Part shown: positions 51,402-62,626 of the stretch, piece by piece
How positions within the stretch are numbered: the first letter of the stretch is position 1
How the letters are laid out: each line of letters opens with the position of its first letter
From: Spirogloea muscicola
Taxonomy: Eukaryota > Streptophyta > Zygnematophyceae > Spirogloeales > Spirogloeaceae
Length of the DNA stretch: 64,000 nucleotides
NCBI GenBank assembly: GCA_009602725.1
Contig: WELB01000204.1
Span: 43,887-107,886 of the forward strand
Direction of reading: 5' to 3'
The notes under the pieces: model-generated
Told to the model about the DNA's origin: nothing
Databases searched by the model: none
The model's input: only the letters and a program-made list of their open reading frames with translations
Position numbers and translations under genes: made by a program

Positions 51402-52450
51402 TGTAATGAACCGGCCGTTTGGTTGGCCACACGGCTCTGTTGCTATTACATGACCGGCTATTTGGTACAAGTGGGCCCGCCAGGTGGCGGGCTGGCTTGC
51501 CGGGCAAGGGCCCGCCCGTCCGAAATACCCCTCGAGGATTCGCCCGTTCAAGGGGAGGATCTTGGGCCCGCCGCAAAAGGGCCTTGGGGCGACCCGTTCA
51601 CATCCCGGGAGGGGGTTGGCATGAGGAAGCACAAGGAGCCTTGGGGCCTGAGGCTTGACAAGCAATTCAAGCCCGTGGAGCTCAGGAGCAGCCTTGCCTG
51701 TAATGAAACAGCTGTCTGGTTAAGCCACATGACTCTGTTGGCATTACATGACCGACTATTTGGGCCAGGTGCCCGCCAGCTGTCAGGCTGGCCGGGCAAG
51801 TGGCCCGCCCGGGTGCGGGCCCCGCCCGTCCCGAGATACCCTTCGCCAGGATCCGCCCGTTCAAGGGAGGATCTTTGGGCCCGCCGCAAGGCGGGCCTTG
51901 GGCGACCCGCTCACACCCCTGGAGGGGGGATGGCACGGGGAAGCACCAAGGAGCCTCAGGGGCTGAGGCTCATCAATTGGTTCGAGCCCGGGAAGCCTCC
52001 GAGCAGCCTTGCCGCTGCTCGCCGCCGCAGCCGCCGCCGCACTGCGCTGCGGGGCCTGCTGCGCCGGCCTGCGCCCAGGAGGTGGAGTCGCCGTCAAGGC
52101 GGCGCCACAGGGCCTGTCTTCCGCTGCGCGACGCGCTAGTGCTTTCCTGGTGTAGTGGGTTGGCTCCTAAACCCCCTATGCTCGAACCCAAGAAGGACTC
52201 TCTGTCTAGTTGCGTGTTCAGGGCGAAATTTATTACATTACCACTGCCCGCCAACGCAGCCGCCGCCGCACTCTGCTGCGGGGCCTGCTGCGCCGGCCTG
52301 CGCCCCGGACGGCGGCGCCACAGGGCCTGTCTTCCGCTGCGCCTATGCGCTAGTGCTTCACGTGTAGTGAGTTGGCCTCTGAACCCCCTACAGCCGAACT
52401 CAACAAAGACTGCTCATCCTGACTGCATGTGTAGGGCGAGGTTCCTTACA
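51402..52450 (+). repeat. Solo C LTR in El-10, near-duplication TAGGG/TAGAG
   Basis: TGTAATGAAC to TTCCTTACA; flanks 51397-51401 and 52451-52455 match 4/5. Split by a second C LTR at 51699-52237. Confidence 0.87.
51699..52237 (+). repeat. Solo C LTR nested in a C LTR, near-duplication TTGCC/TTACC
   Basis: TGTAATGAAA to TTTATTACA, 539 bp, flanks 51694-51698 and 52238-52242. It entered the R region (GCCTTGCC|GCTGCTCGCC in other copies). Confidence 0.88.
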
Positions 52451-53611
52451 TAGAGCGTGCACAATAGCAAGGAGCTCTTGCTCTCTCGTAGTATAGTTAC
52501 GCTCTGCAGGACGAAGCAGGCGACTCTCAAATGGTACGGGGTGACCCTCCTGCAGGAGAACGGCACCAATGCCGGTCAAAGAGGCGTCACAGAATACTTC
52601 AAATGGCACACCTTCTCGAGGCAAGGCCAAAACGGGTGGATGCACCAGGACCGGTTTGATATCCTCGAATGCCGTCTGGCATTCGGACGTCCACACCCAG
52701 CTGACGTCCTTACGAGTGAGCTTCGTAAGAGGAGATGCCATACCTCCGTATCCTTGCAGGAACTTACGGAAGTAGTTTGCGAATACCAAAAAGGAACGCA
52801 ACTGTGGCACATTCCGTGGCACTGGCCAGTCCTTTACTACTGCAGTCTTTCTGGGATCGACGCGGACCCCGCCTTTGCCCACAACGTGTCCTAGGTATGT
52901 TAACTTCGGCTGGTTAAATACATATTTAGACCTCTTGGCATACAACCGATTCACACGCAGCAATTGCAGCACTTGCCGCAGGTGCAGTACGTGATCCTCA
53001 GGTGTTTTACTGAACACCAGGAAATCATCCAAGTAGACCAGCACAAAGTCATACAATAGGGGGCCAAAGACCTTCGTCATCACCGCCTGAAATGTGGCAG
53101 GTGCATTGATTAGACCAAAGCTGAGCACCTTGCAGTGGAAGTGACCGAGTGGCGTACGGAATGCCAACTTCGGGACGTCCTCGGGGGTGATACACATTTG
53201 GTGGTAACCGCTTTGCAAATCGAGGGAACTAAAGACATTAGCTCCTGCGAGACGTTCAAACAGGTCGTTAATTCGAGGCGAAGGATACTGGTTCTTGACA
53301 GCGAACTTATTCAAAGCTCGATAGTCGATGCACATCCGAAGACTACCATCCTTCTTCTTGACGAAGAGGATTGGTGCACCGTACGGCGACTGGGAAGCCT
53401 CAATGTGCCTTTTACGTAGCAGTTCCGTCACCTGGGACTGCATCTCCCGAAATTTTGAGAGGAGAGGCGATACATCGGACGGGACGGTGGCGAAGCGCCA
53501 GGCTCCAATTGAATTGTATGAGCCACGCCTTGATCCGGAGGCAAACCGTCTGTTGTTGGCGCGACTGCGCTGAGTGCCGAGGCACTTACTACCGTAAGAA
53601 TCTAAGTACAA
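52451..53611 (-). pseudogene. El-10 RT and RNase H, best-preserved in window
   Basis: Open for nearly 400 codons. [22 protein letters not shown] near 53350-53410, [10 protein letters not shown] near 53310-53340, SSLDLQSGYHQM near 53195-53230, FGLINAPATFQAVM near 53080-53120, active-site YLDD near 53030. RNase H: LPREGVPFEVFCDASLTGIG near 52570-52630. This is standard Ty3/Gypsy RT linked to RNase H. As one part of a broken element it is a fossil, but its preservation helps place the lineage. Confidence 0.92.
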
Positions 53612-54900
53612 GCTACAAATACGAGCAATTTAGGAGGTCTTGGGAAAACGCCATTCACGCCGTTCTCCACGTGGAGGTGCCCCGCGTTCTGGCGACACAG
53701 CAAAGCCAGGCCCCTTGGAGTCAAACGTTCAACTACAGGACTGCATGGCACAAAAAAGTGGACACTGATCCAGCTCAAGTACATGCTCGCAGCTTCCTGC
53801 AACTGAGTAGAAGGAACCCATATAACAAGGGGGCCTTCGTCCATTAGCGCTTGCATAAGCCCATGCAAGAGCGTACTACTGGCACCACAGACTTTGGACA
53901 CACTCGTCCCACAAGTTCAAACAGCAGTTCCACATCATGCCGCTGAAGTACCCACAAGGGGGATAAAGGAAGGCACTGACTTTTTCCTTTGCCCTTATAC
54001 TGGCCCTTCGGGTGTGTTGAGGCAGGCGTAGACGGCGTCGGCTCCTTCGGCAGCTGCGGGCACTCCCGTACACGATGCCCCTTCGAGCCGCATCGGTAGC
54101 ATGCCCGCTCGTCCTCCGGGACAAATTTGATTTTCACTTGAGTACTACCACTTCCCGAGGCGGCTGCCGGGGTCTTCCATCGTAGCCGTTCCGAGGCTTG
54201 AAGCGCATGACCACGGAAGTACCCGGCACGTCACGATCCTCACCACCACGGAGCAGGCGCTTCTTTGTGGGATACATGGAGGAAGACTGCCGCGCTTGCT
54301 CGATGAACGTCTGTAACGTTGTTACAGCTTGTGTGCGTGAGCTTGTCCAACTGGGATATGTTAACCACATGGTGCGGAAGGCCCGCCTTGAATATTGGAC
54401 TTGATCCAGGGCATTCATGTTGCCGCACTTCATCAACAACAGCTGAAACCGCCATACATAGTCCCTCAAAATCGTCATCAACCATTCAGATCACGTCGAT
54501 TTAATTTCTACCGTTAAGTTCCGCATGGACCTCTCCGCACATGGTGCTCAACGAGGGGGTAGTCCCAGGTGCTGTAATCCCGAGGTGTTGAGGACGACTT
54601 TGTACTGTCCCACACAGCGGCGGGATCTCCCGTGAGATACGTGGCGGCGATCCCGACCGGAGATGTTACAGGCGCCTCACACAATATAAACCACGCATTC
54701 ATCTTCCGCAACCAGGCGGCGAGGCTGCCTTGCCCATCGAACTTTGAAGGCTGGCACGGCTGGGCGCGCCACAACCGTGCACCGTGGCTAACCTTAGCCC
54801 GGAGACGTTGAACTCGCTGTTCCTCACGCACAGACGGGAATCAAGCATTCGTATCTCCTCGCACAGCGCCCTCAAGTCGGGGTTACGTGCGAATCCCAAC
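53612..54900 (-). pseudogene. El-10 protease and Gag
   Basis: Knuckle CYRCGSKGHRVREC at about 54061-54105. Upstream, Gag core wording (QPCQPSKFDGQGSLAAWLRK near 54690-54760; VWDSTKSSS near 54590-54620). The region 53640-53850 holds protease-side sequence with MSKVCGASSTLLHGLMQALM. Broken. Confidence 0.78.
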
Positions 54901-55612
54901 AGGAATTGCAGCCTGAACCTGCTCCTGTAGGCGCCCTAGGCGCCGCGTCTCGGCGGTGTCAGGCCGTCCAGACCGAACGCTTGGACCTCCGCCAGCTCGT
55001 TCGCCACCTCCTCGACCTCTGCCGCTGGCACTGCCGGCGGAGGGGGCTAGGTTGTGCACTTGACCCAGCAGAATCCATACCTTTACAGCAACACACTGAA
55101 GGCCAAGTCAGTGGCGGGCATATAGACAAACCGCGAGGACTATACTACCACAATATTGCCGAGCGAGCTGGTGCCCCAAGCAAGCAAAGCAATCATGGTA
55201 GCGCACAAGTCATACCCCCAGAACGCAAAGCAGCACGCGCAGCCGAGGGAGGGACCAGCACTGGATACGGACCAGCCGCTGGCACAAGGCCAAATTTCGC
55301 CGCCCAGCGCGATCGGTTTCAACTCCTTGTCATGCAGACAGGCAATCCGCCGACCGCTGGTGGGTTTGCAGGAGAAGTACTGACCTGGCAATGGTGATTG
55401 CTGCCGGGGTGGTGGACCAATTGACATGGCCGACCCCGAATGCGTGGATGTAGCGGGCGAGTGTTCACGATACCACAGCCCGCTGATGCAAATCCACGGG
55501 TCGCTCTGGCAAGGGGTCTCAAGACACTAGTCAGCGCCAGAGCATCAGGAGGAACCTTGCATTGGCAGCCGTATCATAACAGGAATACGAGGCTATCCTG
55601 ATGCAAGGACAC
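54901..55612 (-). other. El-10 leader
   Basis: Non-coding. About 55140-55400 matches, in reverse, the leaders of El-1 and El-7. Confidence 0.65.
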
Positions 55613-55623
55613 CTCTGATACCA
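55613..55623 (-). other. Primer-binding site of El-10
   Basis: CTCTGATACCA, one base before the 5' LTR. Confidence 0.85.
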
Positions 55624-55624
55624 A

Positions 55625-56833
55625 TGTAACGTTCCAAGCCCTAGACACGCAATAAGGGTTCGTACGTCCTGGTTTGAGGTCGGACCCAGGGAAATCAGAG
55701 ACTACCCCCTTACAGAGTAGAAACACCAGTGCACACAGAATATGTAAAGAATGAGGATCGTCAAGCCCAAGGATGAGGCGGTGGTGTCGCGAAGCAAAGG
55801 AGTCGGAGCCAAACGTATGCAATGGGTCAAAATAAACCAGCTGTTGAAATGTAAACAATGCCAAGTGTAAGCGTCTGGGGTGGGAGAGAGGCCTGCGACT
55901 GGCTGCCCCTCCTCCTGAAGTAACCATCGAGGTTCTCGGGGCCCTGCCCCCGGCCTCATGGGATTATTAGGCGCCCGGCCACTTGTTTAGCCCTCACAGA
56001 AGATCCACCCGTGGCCGCCGCCTCCGCCGCTGGAGTCGCCGCCGATTGCGGGGACCCGCGCGGAATACTAATACTAATACTAGTAGAGTTCTAACACTAG
56101 ATTCCGGCTTTGACGCCGTCGCGCTCCTGAATTCCATATTGCTCCTTCATCAGCGTCGCGCGCCATTATTCAGAGATGCGCTTTCTCTAATATCGCGCGC
56201 CCGTCCTTCGCCTCCTCAGTACCCCCTCCAGCTATCATTCCCATGATATAGATGTTCCATCTTGTGTAACTTCGTTACAGAATACATACGCGCATACCGC
56301 GCAGCGGAAGTCTTACCCTGAGGCACCGCCGATAGGCGGCGACTCTACTAAGGGTCTGGCTTATATCCCCAGATGGGGCGCAAGCATGGCACTGCGCAGA
56401 GCCAGCGATGGATGCAGCAACAAGCTGCGGCGACGAGCTGAGCAGCAGACGGCAGCAGCAGAGCTGTGGCGGCGGATGCGGCAGCAGGCAAGCAGGGCTG
56501 TGCCTCTCTCGGCGTCACGGGTCCGACTGGGCAGTCTGGCCTTGGCCGACTACAGATAGCGTTCCACCTGCCACCCCGAGGGTGTGACGAGGGTCGTCCC
56601 AGGGCCCACCCTCGGAAGGACGGGCCCAACAATGGGGACACAGAATACGTGTGTGACGAGGGGAGCCCCAGGGGCCTACCCTTGGCGGGGCTCGCCCGAG
56701 AGCGAGCCCGACATCGGGATAGCTAGACAGGGTGCAGCGGATTGACCGGCACCATAGGACGCCCCAACGGTGACGATACGATGATGGAAGGTTACCGGCA
56801 CCGTTGGCACGCCCTAACGGCGGGTACGTTACA
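55625..56833 (-). repeat. 5' LTR of El-10 (family D) with nested X LTR
   Basis: TGTAACGTTC to TACGTTACA, about 667 bp of LTR around 55743-56279. Confidence 0.9.
55743..56279 (-). repeat. Solo LTR of a distinct family (X), target duplication GAATA
   Basis: GAATA at 55738-55742 and 56280-56284. 537 bp, TGTAAAGAAT to CTTCGTTACA. It shares neither the core promoter module nor the R-U5 hairpin of the other families, and has an ACTAATACTAATACTAGTAG stretch near 56067-56088. Orientation is inferred: the reverse reading starts TGTAACG like most families here. Confidence 0.82.
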
Positions 56834-57071
56834 GGAACCCCGTGGGACACAAGTGGTGCCAGCCGCTAGGTCCGCAGACTCCCCCACGATGCAGGTAGAA
56901 ATGGTCGTCCCACCAGGCATCGTTGCGAGTGATGTTCCCAGCCGCTCGCGTGCAGGAGTTGTTGCACACGCGCTAGCAGTGTGCAATATCCTGCTTCTGC
57001 AGCGCCTCCTTGCCTGCCATGGCGCACACGCCGTGTGAGCGCTGGCGAGAGCCTGTCTCCTCTGATACCAA
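56834..57071 (-). other. Internal DNA next to a Y LTR, with primer-binding site
   Basis: CTCTGATACCA at 57060-57070 faces the Y LTR. The remainder is a leader-like non-coding stretch into which El-10 inserted. Confidence 0.6.
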
Positions 57072-57287
57072 TGAAGAAGATGCTGTGAATTGCCAAGCCC
57101 GGGCTGCTGGCGGAGAAAGGAAAAGTAGGGAAGGCATTGAGTGGGGCTGCAACGGTACTATGCGGACTTGACGTCAATTCCACCTTCCTTAAGATATCGC
57201 TGGCGGGTTCTTGTAAGCACAGCTTTGATTTGCTTTGCTTAGTAATACAAGACGAGGGTTGCACTCAATCTAGGAATCAAGTCAACT

Positions 57288-57326
<39 letters not shown>

Positions 57327-57992
57327 ACGAACTGTTTGTGCTGTACGTTAAATACAAGCGACTTCGTATGTCAAAGACTGGTAAAATATGAGCAACGATT
57401 ACTGCAGGGGCAAGGAGTCTGAGGTTGGGTGAACAAATTACCCCCTTTTCCATCTCGGCTTTCCCCTGGCCTGACGGACTGCGAGCCCGGTCATACAGGC
57501 CATACGGGTGGAATAATGGGCACCCACTTTCTCGTTGACGAACCCGTCAACGACCTGTCGACGACCATCAACGGGCTACCATCGACAATCTACCCATCCG
57601 TCGGCCACCACCGCTATCCGACGGTCCCCCGTCAAATACTCGTCAATAACGATTGACAGTCTACAACCCTCGGGTTATCATTCACGTCAAAATCAACGAC
57701 CAGTAACACGCCATCAAGGTAGTCTACAGCGCTGCCGCCTCCCGTCGCCGTTCCAACGCCAGCTCCATGCTGCTCGCGCGTCACGACTCCCGGTTGCGCC
57801 GCTTTCAACTCAAGGTTGATCTCACGCTTTCCGGTCGTCAGCCTGGTGAATTTTCCGTCTCCAGGCATCTGTCAACCCATTCCTGCGGCACTGACAATCA
57901 ATTTTTTATCAGGCAGATGAGGTGACTAATCTCGAGGCATCTGTCAAGACATCACTGCTGCATTGACATTCCAGCTATGTGATATCGTTACA
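57072..57992 (-). repeat. LTR family Y, 5' LTR of a minus-strand element
   Basis: TGAAGAAGAT to GATATCGTTACA, 921 bp, beside a primer-binding site. AT-richer than the other LTRs, with CGTCAACGA-type repeats (57535-57700) and CAGGCATCTGTCAA repeats near the end. A partial copy is at 43063-43235. Confidence 0.65.
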
Positions 57993-58081
57993 AAAGCAGC
58001 GCTCTCTTGGACAGTATGTGACATCTCTGTTCCTAATCACACAGTTAGGGTCAGAATGTCCTGTTTGGATTTCGGACATAG

Positions 58082-58677
58082 TGTAATGAATCTCGCCCTG
58101 AACACGCAGTTAGAGGGAGAGAGTCCTTATTAGGTTCGAACATAGTGGGTTTAGGAGCCAACCCACTACACCAGGAAGCACTAGCGCAATGCGCAGCCGA
58201 AGATAGGCCCTGTGGCGCCGCCGTCCGGCGGCGACTCCACCTCCTGGGCGCAGACCAGCGACTGGCCCTTGACGGGCGCAGCCACGGGCGCCCCGCAGCA
58301 GGCCCGCGGCAGTGCGGCAGCTGCTGCGGCGGCGAGCAGCGGCAAGGCTGCTCCAGGGACTTCACTGGCTCGAACTGATTCTCGAGCCTCTGTCCCCAAG
58401 GCTCCTTATGCTTCCCAGTGCCACCCCCCCTCCAGGGATGTGAGCGGGTCGCCCCAAGGCCCGCCTTGCGGCGGGCCCCAAGATCTTCCGGTTTGAACTG
58501 GCGAATCATCGAGGGGTATTTCGAATGGCGGGACCCGCCTCCGGGTCCCGCCATTCTTCCGGGCGGGCCCTTGCGCGCCCAGCTAGCCCGCCACCTGGCG
58601 GACCCACTTGTCCCAAAGATTTCGGTCATGTAATGCAACAGAGCCATATGGCTTAACCAAACGGCTGGTTCATTACA
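58082..58677 (-). repeat. 3' LTR of El-12 (family C)
   Basis: TGTAATGAAT to GTTCATTACA, 596 bp. U3 has an extra GGCGGGACCCGCC-type palindrome near 58524-58552 compared with its partner. Confidence 0.92.
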
Positions 58678-60339
58678 TACCTCCCCCTCCCCACTTTGGT
58701 GTTCACGTCCTCGGAGAACAGCCGGCAGATTTTACACCCGACGGTTGTTGCCTCGACCAAGCCTAGGAGCATTACCAACCTTGGCCAGGTATTCCCTGAG
58801 AGCATCCGGACAATTCGCCAAATTGACCGCAAGCTCCCACGTGTTGTGCTCAGGCCCATACCCGAGCCACTTCACCAAATACTCACGGGTCTTACGCGCT
58901 CGAGGCTTGTCCCTGTGAGACAAGATCTCTTCCAACTCAAACTCAAGGCGCGTACCCACAGCCCGCAAGGGTAAGTGCCTCGTGCTAAGCAGCACTTGCG
59001 CACCAACATCAAAGGACAGGTCCTTCCGTTTTTTGTCAGCATAAGCCTTCTGGCGACTCTGAGCAATTTCCAAGAATTGCCGGGCTCGTCTCTGAGCCTC
59101 CAAGAGGGTCCCAGTAAAGGCTACCACGGCGGGAACTCTTTCCGGCCTCCCCCCCTGAAGTGGAGCTCGGGGATGCTGACCACAGTTGAGGACGCTGACG
59201 TTCGTGTTCAGCAAACCATGATTCTCTGCCATACCCTTGACGGATAGGACAGAGAGCTCAGAGAGGTCAGCTGTGGGTTGCCGAGAAGCTTGACGAGTCG
59301 GACGCAGTCCCGCAGCCCGCACTCCAGAAGCGTTCAAGGCAGCCAACGCATAAGCTCCGCGAATGTTGGGACGCACAGGGTCCCCAACATCAAGCCGTCC
59401 AGGGCAATAAAACCACTGGAAATCGAATTGTGCGGTAAGCGTGCATCACAGCCAGCAAAGCCCGATAATCACTGCACATGCGTAGACACTCATTCTCCTT
59501 TTGACAAAAAGAATGGGCGCTGCGTATGGCAATTGAAAGGACGCATCAGAGCCCGTCGCCAGCAGGTCGTCGACCTGAGACTGCATTTGTCGAGACGTTG
59601 GACAGTGCAAGTCTGGCGGGCAAAAATCGAGGATGCTGGTGGAGCACAAAGCCAAGCAATTCCAATATACATCAAATGCGACGGTCAGCGCAATAGCGTA
59701 ACAAAGCACCTCGGCTTCATATTGCTGAATTGGAATTGAGCATAAACCCAGCACAGTGGTGGGCTGGCCGTCGGCCATTGGCACACTAGATAGACCGTCT
59801 GCTTGCAGATGCAAGCCAGCGGAACACACCAAATCCACACCTACAAAGGCCACTGAGGCCCCTGAGTCTAGGGGGGTTCTAGCCGGTGCCGCAGCAACCA
59901 GCCCCTCAAATAGCATATTGTGTCCCCCATGGACACTGCCTAGAAATGGGGTGTGAGTGACGTAGACCCGGATTGAGGTCCAGTGCGACCTACGCTGAGG
60001 GGCATCGACGCGACGTCTAAGGAGCTCTGTGTCCCGCCTTGGGCGAGCACAACAGCGCCATCCTTAACGGAGCTCGATTAGTCACGCCGCCCTGCTGCGG
60101 CACAATGTAGAACAGCATTTCGTCAGCCTTTCGGCGTGTAGGCCAGCTCAGATATACATTGGCAGCTAAGTGCAAGTCATTGTGGGCAACCCACACACAT
60201 AGAGGCCCTTTGGCCTGTAGACCTTGCGACTAAGCAAAAATGGAGCGTACAACCGGTACTTTGGTTGACAGGCAAGCAATGCAAGCAAGATCAAACAGCT
60301 CAAGTGCTTCTGGCTGAATGAAATGGCTCCTAGAGGCAA

Positions 60340-61605
60340 GGGTCAGGCACTCACGCTTGCCCTTGAAATTGCCGTTGCCCCGGCCATCGGGGGCTGTGGA
60401 CGTGGCCGAGATGACGGTCCTGCTGTCGGGCAGTCACGAGCCTGGTGGCCCTTCTCTCCGCAGCCATAGCACACACCATGTGGCTCGTGCGGCCTTTGGA
60501 AACCGTCTTCATGTGGCACACGTGGCTTGTGGAAGCTGTTGTGGGGACGACCGTTCTGACCCTCCTTCAGGTGGAACCTCTTCAGCTTGCTGCGGTCTGG
60601 CTCCTCCGACATTTCTGCCTCTTGCAGTGGACGCTTGCCACGCCCCAAATCTGGCGTGCTGACCACCTTCCTGGCGTGTTCTATCATCTTAGAAAGGTCA
60701 GTGAACGCCCTCGAGGTAGCTGGGTCTGTCGCCACCCACGAGCGCATCGCAAAGGGCAGGCCAGCCTTGAATCTGTGGCATTGGTCAATGGGCTGCATGG
60801 GCTCAGTCCTCAGCTTGGAGATGAGAAGTCGAAAGCGACGGACATAGGGCTCGAAGTCAACACTTCGCTCGCTTTCCATGCGCAGGGCATCCAATTCATC
60901 ACGGGCTCGCAGCTCCGCATGCGGATCACCATATGCCGACATCAGCTGGTCGGCGAAGAAGCCCCAGTCGTTGAACTCGGCTGGCTCCCTGCCCTTCTTT
61001 ATGGAGTCCCTCCACTCCCGGGGCTCTTACGCGAGGTAAGTCGCCGCCAGCGACACCCATGCCGCGGCGTCCGCCTCCTTGGTGGCGAACCATTCTGCCA
61101 TCTCAGACAGCCATGACTGCAGCCCACCGCGATCGTCTTGTCCGGTGAACTGGCGGGGTGGATGGGCTGTTGCACGCCCGTGCAGTGGGTTGCCGGCGCT
61201 CTTGCGCACCAAGTGCATGGCAGCATTGGTTTCTTGGGCATGGCGTTGTTGCGCGCGGAGCTGGGCGATGGTTGTGCGGTGCTCCTCGCACATGCGCTCG
61301 AGCAGGCGGTAGAGGCCCTCCGGGACTGGGCCCATCGCCGCCTGGACTGCCGCCAGGTCCGCCGTGAGGAGTGCAACCCTCTGCAGGTCCCCAGCCGACA
61401 AGCCCTCCAGGCCTTCGGGAGCCTCAGGAGGAGGGCTTGGCGGCGCACTGGTAGCGCGTGACGTCATGCTGTCTGAAGGACACTGAGTGATCAATTCAGC
61501 TCCGACAGTCAGCAAATCACACACTCCATACTGCAATACAAGACATCGCAAGACTGCTGCAGCAGCGAGCGAGCAAGCAAGGCAGCGCGCAACCTCACAC
61601 CTCAT
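60340..61605 (-). pseudogene. El-12 Gag
   Basis: Hydrophobic start LACSLAAAAVLRCLVLQYGV, then LSAGDLQRVALLTADLAAVQ and LYRLLERMCEEHRTTIAQLR (helical), a capsid-like stretch (DFEPYVRRFRLLISKLRTEP near 60790-60860; FKAGLPFAMRSW near 60740-60775) and the knuckle CYGCGEKGHQARDC near 60430-60471. Two long open segments of about 190-200 codons. No decapeptide array, unlike El-2 and El-4. Confidence 0.85.
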
Positions 61606-61951
61606 TCAGCAGGCAAGGCAGACAGCCGCAAACATGACCAGGACCGATGTACCCGATTGATGCTGCCCACAAGACGACCCTGACCACACAACGACTGCAG
61701 ATTCAAGCCCCACCTCAAATGGAGTGAACAGCAAGTGGTCCTCAGGGATCGACAGTCAGATCGGCGCTGGTCGTTGCTGGCTGGCGCGAAGATGCCTCTA
61801 CACCCGGCGCGTCCGCTGAGCCGCTTTCGACCAACGTCTGGCAAGCACTTCAATTTTGACAGAAAAAAAGTCAGGCCAGCACATGAAGGTGATCCTTGCA
61901 TCATCAGCAGTGAATATCAGAAGTCACAAGCGCAGATGGATGCAAGACCGC

Positions 61952-61962
61952 CTCTGATACCA
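61952..61962 (-). other. Primer-binding site of El-12
   Basis: CTCTGATACCA, one base before the 5' LTR. Confidence 0.85.
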
Positions 61963-61963
61963 A

Positions 61964-62626
61964 TGTAATGAATCTCGCCCTGAACACGCAGTTAGAGGGA
62001 GAGAGTCCTTATTGAGTTCGAACATAGTGGCTTTAGGAGCCAACCCACTACACCAGGAAGCACTAGCGCAATGCGCAGCCGAAGATAGGCCCTGTGGCGC
62101 CGCCGTCCGGCGGCGACTCCACCTCCTGCGCGCAGACCAGCGACTGGCCCTTGACGGGCGCAGCCACGGGCGCCCCGCAGCAGGCCCGCGGCAGTGCGGC
62201 GGCTGCTGCGGCGGCGAGCAGCGGCAAGGCTGCTCCTGGGACTTCACTGGTTCGAACTGATTCTCGAGCCTCTGTCCCCAAGGCTCCTTATGCTTCCCAG
62301 TGCCACCCCCCCTCCAGGAGAAATTTCGTGTATTTGAAACAATCGAAGGCCAGTATGGCCAAGTACAGAGGTAAGCACATCTTATGACGTAAAAACCTCC
62401 AGGGGTGTGAGCGGGTCGCCCCAAGGCCCGCCTTGCGGCGGGCCCCAAGATCTTCCGGTTTGAACCGGCGAATCATCGAGGGGTATTTCGAATAGCGCGA
62501 CCCGCCTCCGGGCGGGCCCTTGCGCGCCCAGCTAGCCCGCCACCTGGCGGACCCACTTGTCCCAAAGAGTTCGGTCATGTAATGCAACAGAGCCATATGG
62601 CTTAACCAAACGGCTGGTTCATTACA
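61964..62626 (-). repeat. 5' LTR of El-12 (family C) with small insert
   Basis: TGTAATGAAT to GTTCATTACA; 578 bp of LTR plus the 85-bp insert at 62319-62403. Confidence 0.92.
62319..62403 (+). mobile_element. 85-bp insert, 8-bp target duplication CCTCCAGG, A-rich end
   Basis: CCTCCAGG at 62311-62318 and 62396-62403. The partner LTR lacks it. Sequence AGAAATTTCG ... GACGTAAAAA is AT-rich and single copy here. The short A run before the duplication suggests a retroposed small RNA; the parent is not recognised. Confidence 0.7.

Larger units (their letters stand above)
45904..56833 (-). mobile_element. El-10: full-length D-type Ty3/Gypsy chromovirus, target duplication GGAAC
   Basis: GGAAC at 45899-45903 and 56834-56838. 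Parts on the minus strand: 3' LTR 45904-46581, chromodomain (46582-47136), integrase to RNase H (50309-51401), RNase H/RT (52451-53611), gag (about 53840-54900), leader, primer-binding site 55613-55623, 5' LTR 55625-56833. It was entered by El-11 (47137-50308), a C LTR with another C LTR inside (51402-52450) and an X LTR (55743-56279). The LTRs look only about 85% identical, so it is older than El-2, El-4 and El-12. Nearly all parts are present; it is broken in a modest number of places. Confidence 0.93.
58082..62626 (-). mobile_element. El-12: young C-type element, target duplication CATAG, most of pol absent
   Basis: CATAG at 58077-58081 and 62627-62631. 3' LTR 58082-58677, polypurine tract, chromodomain (TREYLVKWLGYGPEHNTWEL near 58820-58880), integrase tail, a short protease/RT-side piece (59446-59916), gag (60340-61605), primer-binding site 61952-61962, 5' LTR 61964-62626 with an 85-bp insert. 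LTRs look about 98% identical, the youngest pair here. Most of RT, RNase H and integrase is missing, so it would have needed a helper. Confidence 0.93.

Noticed and set aside
45904-56833. An envelope-bearing (retrovirus-like) element, or Polinton/DIRS parts
   Set aside because: Nothing follows the chromodomain except the polypurine tract and LTR. No env-like transmembrane ORF, tyrosine recombinase, or capsid/packaging-ATPase genes were seen in any element.
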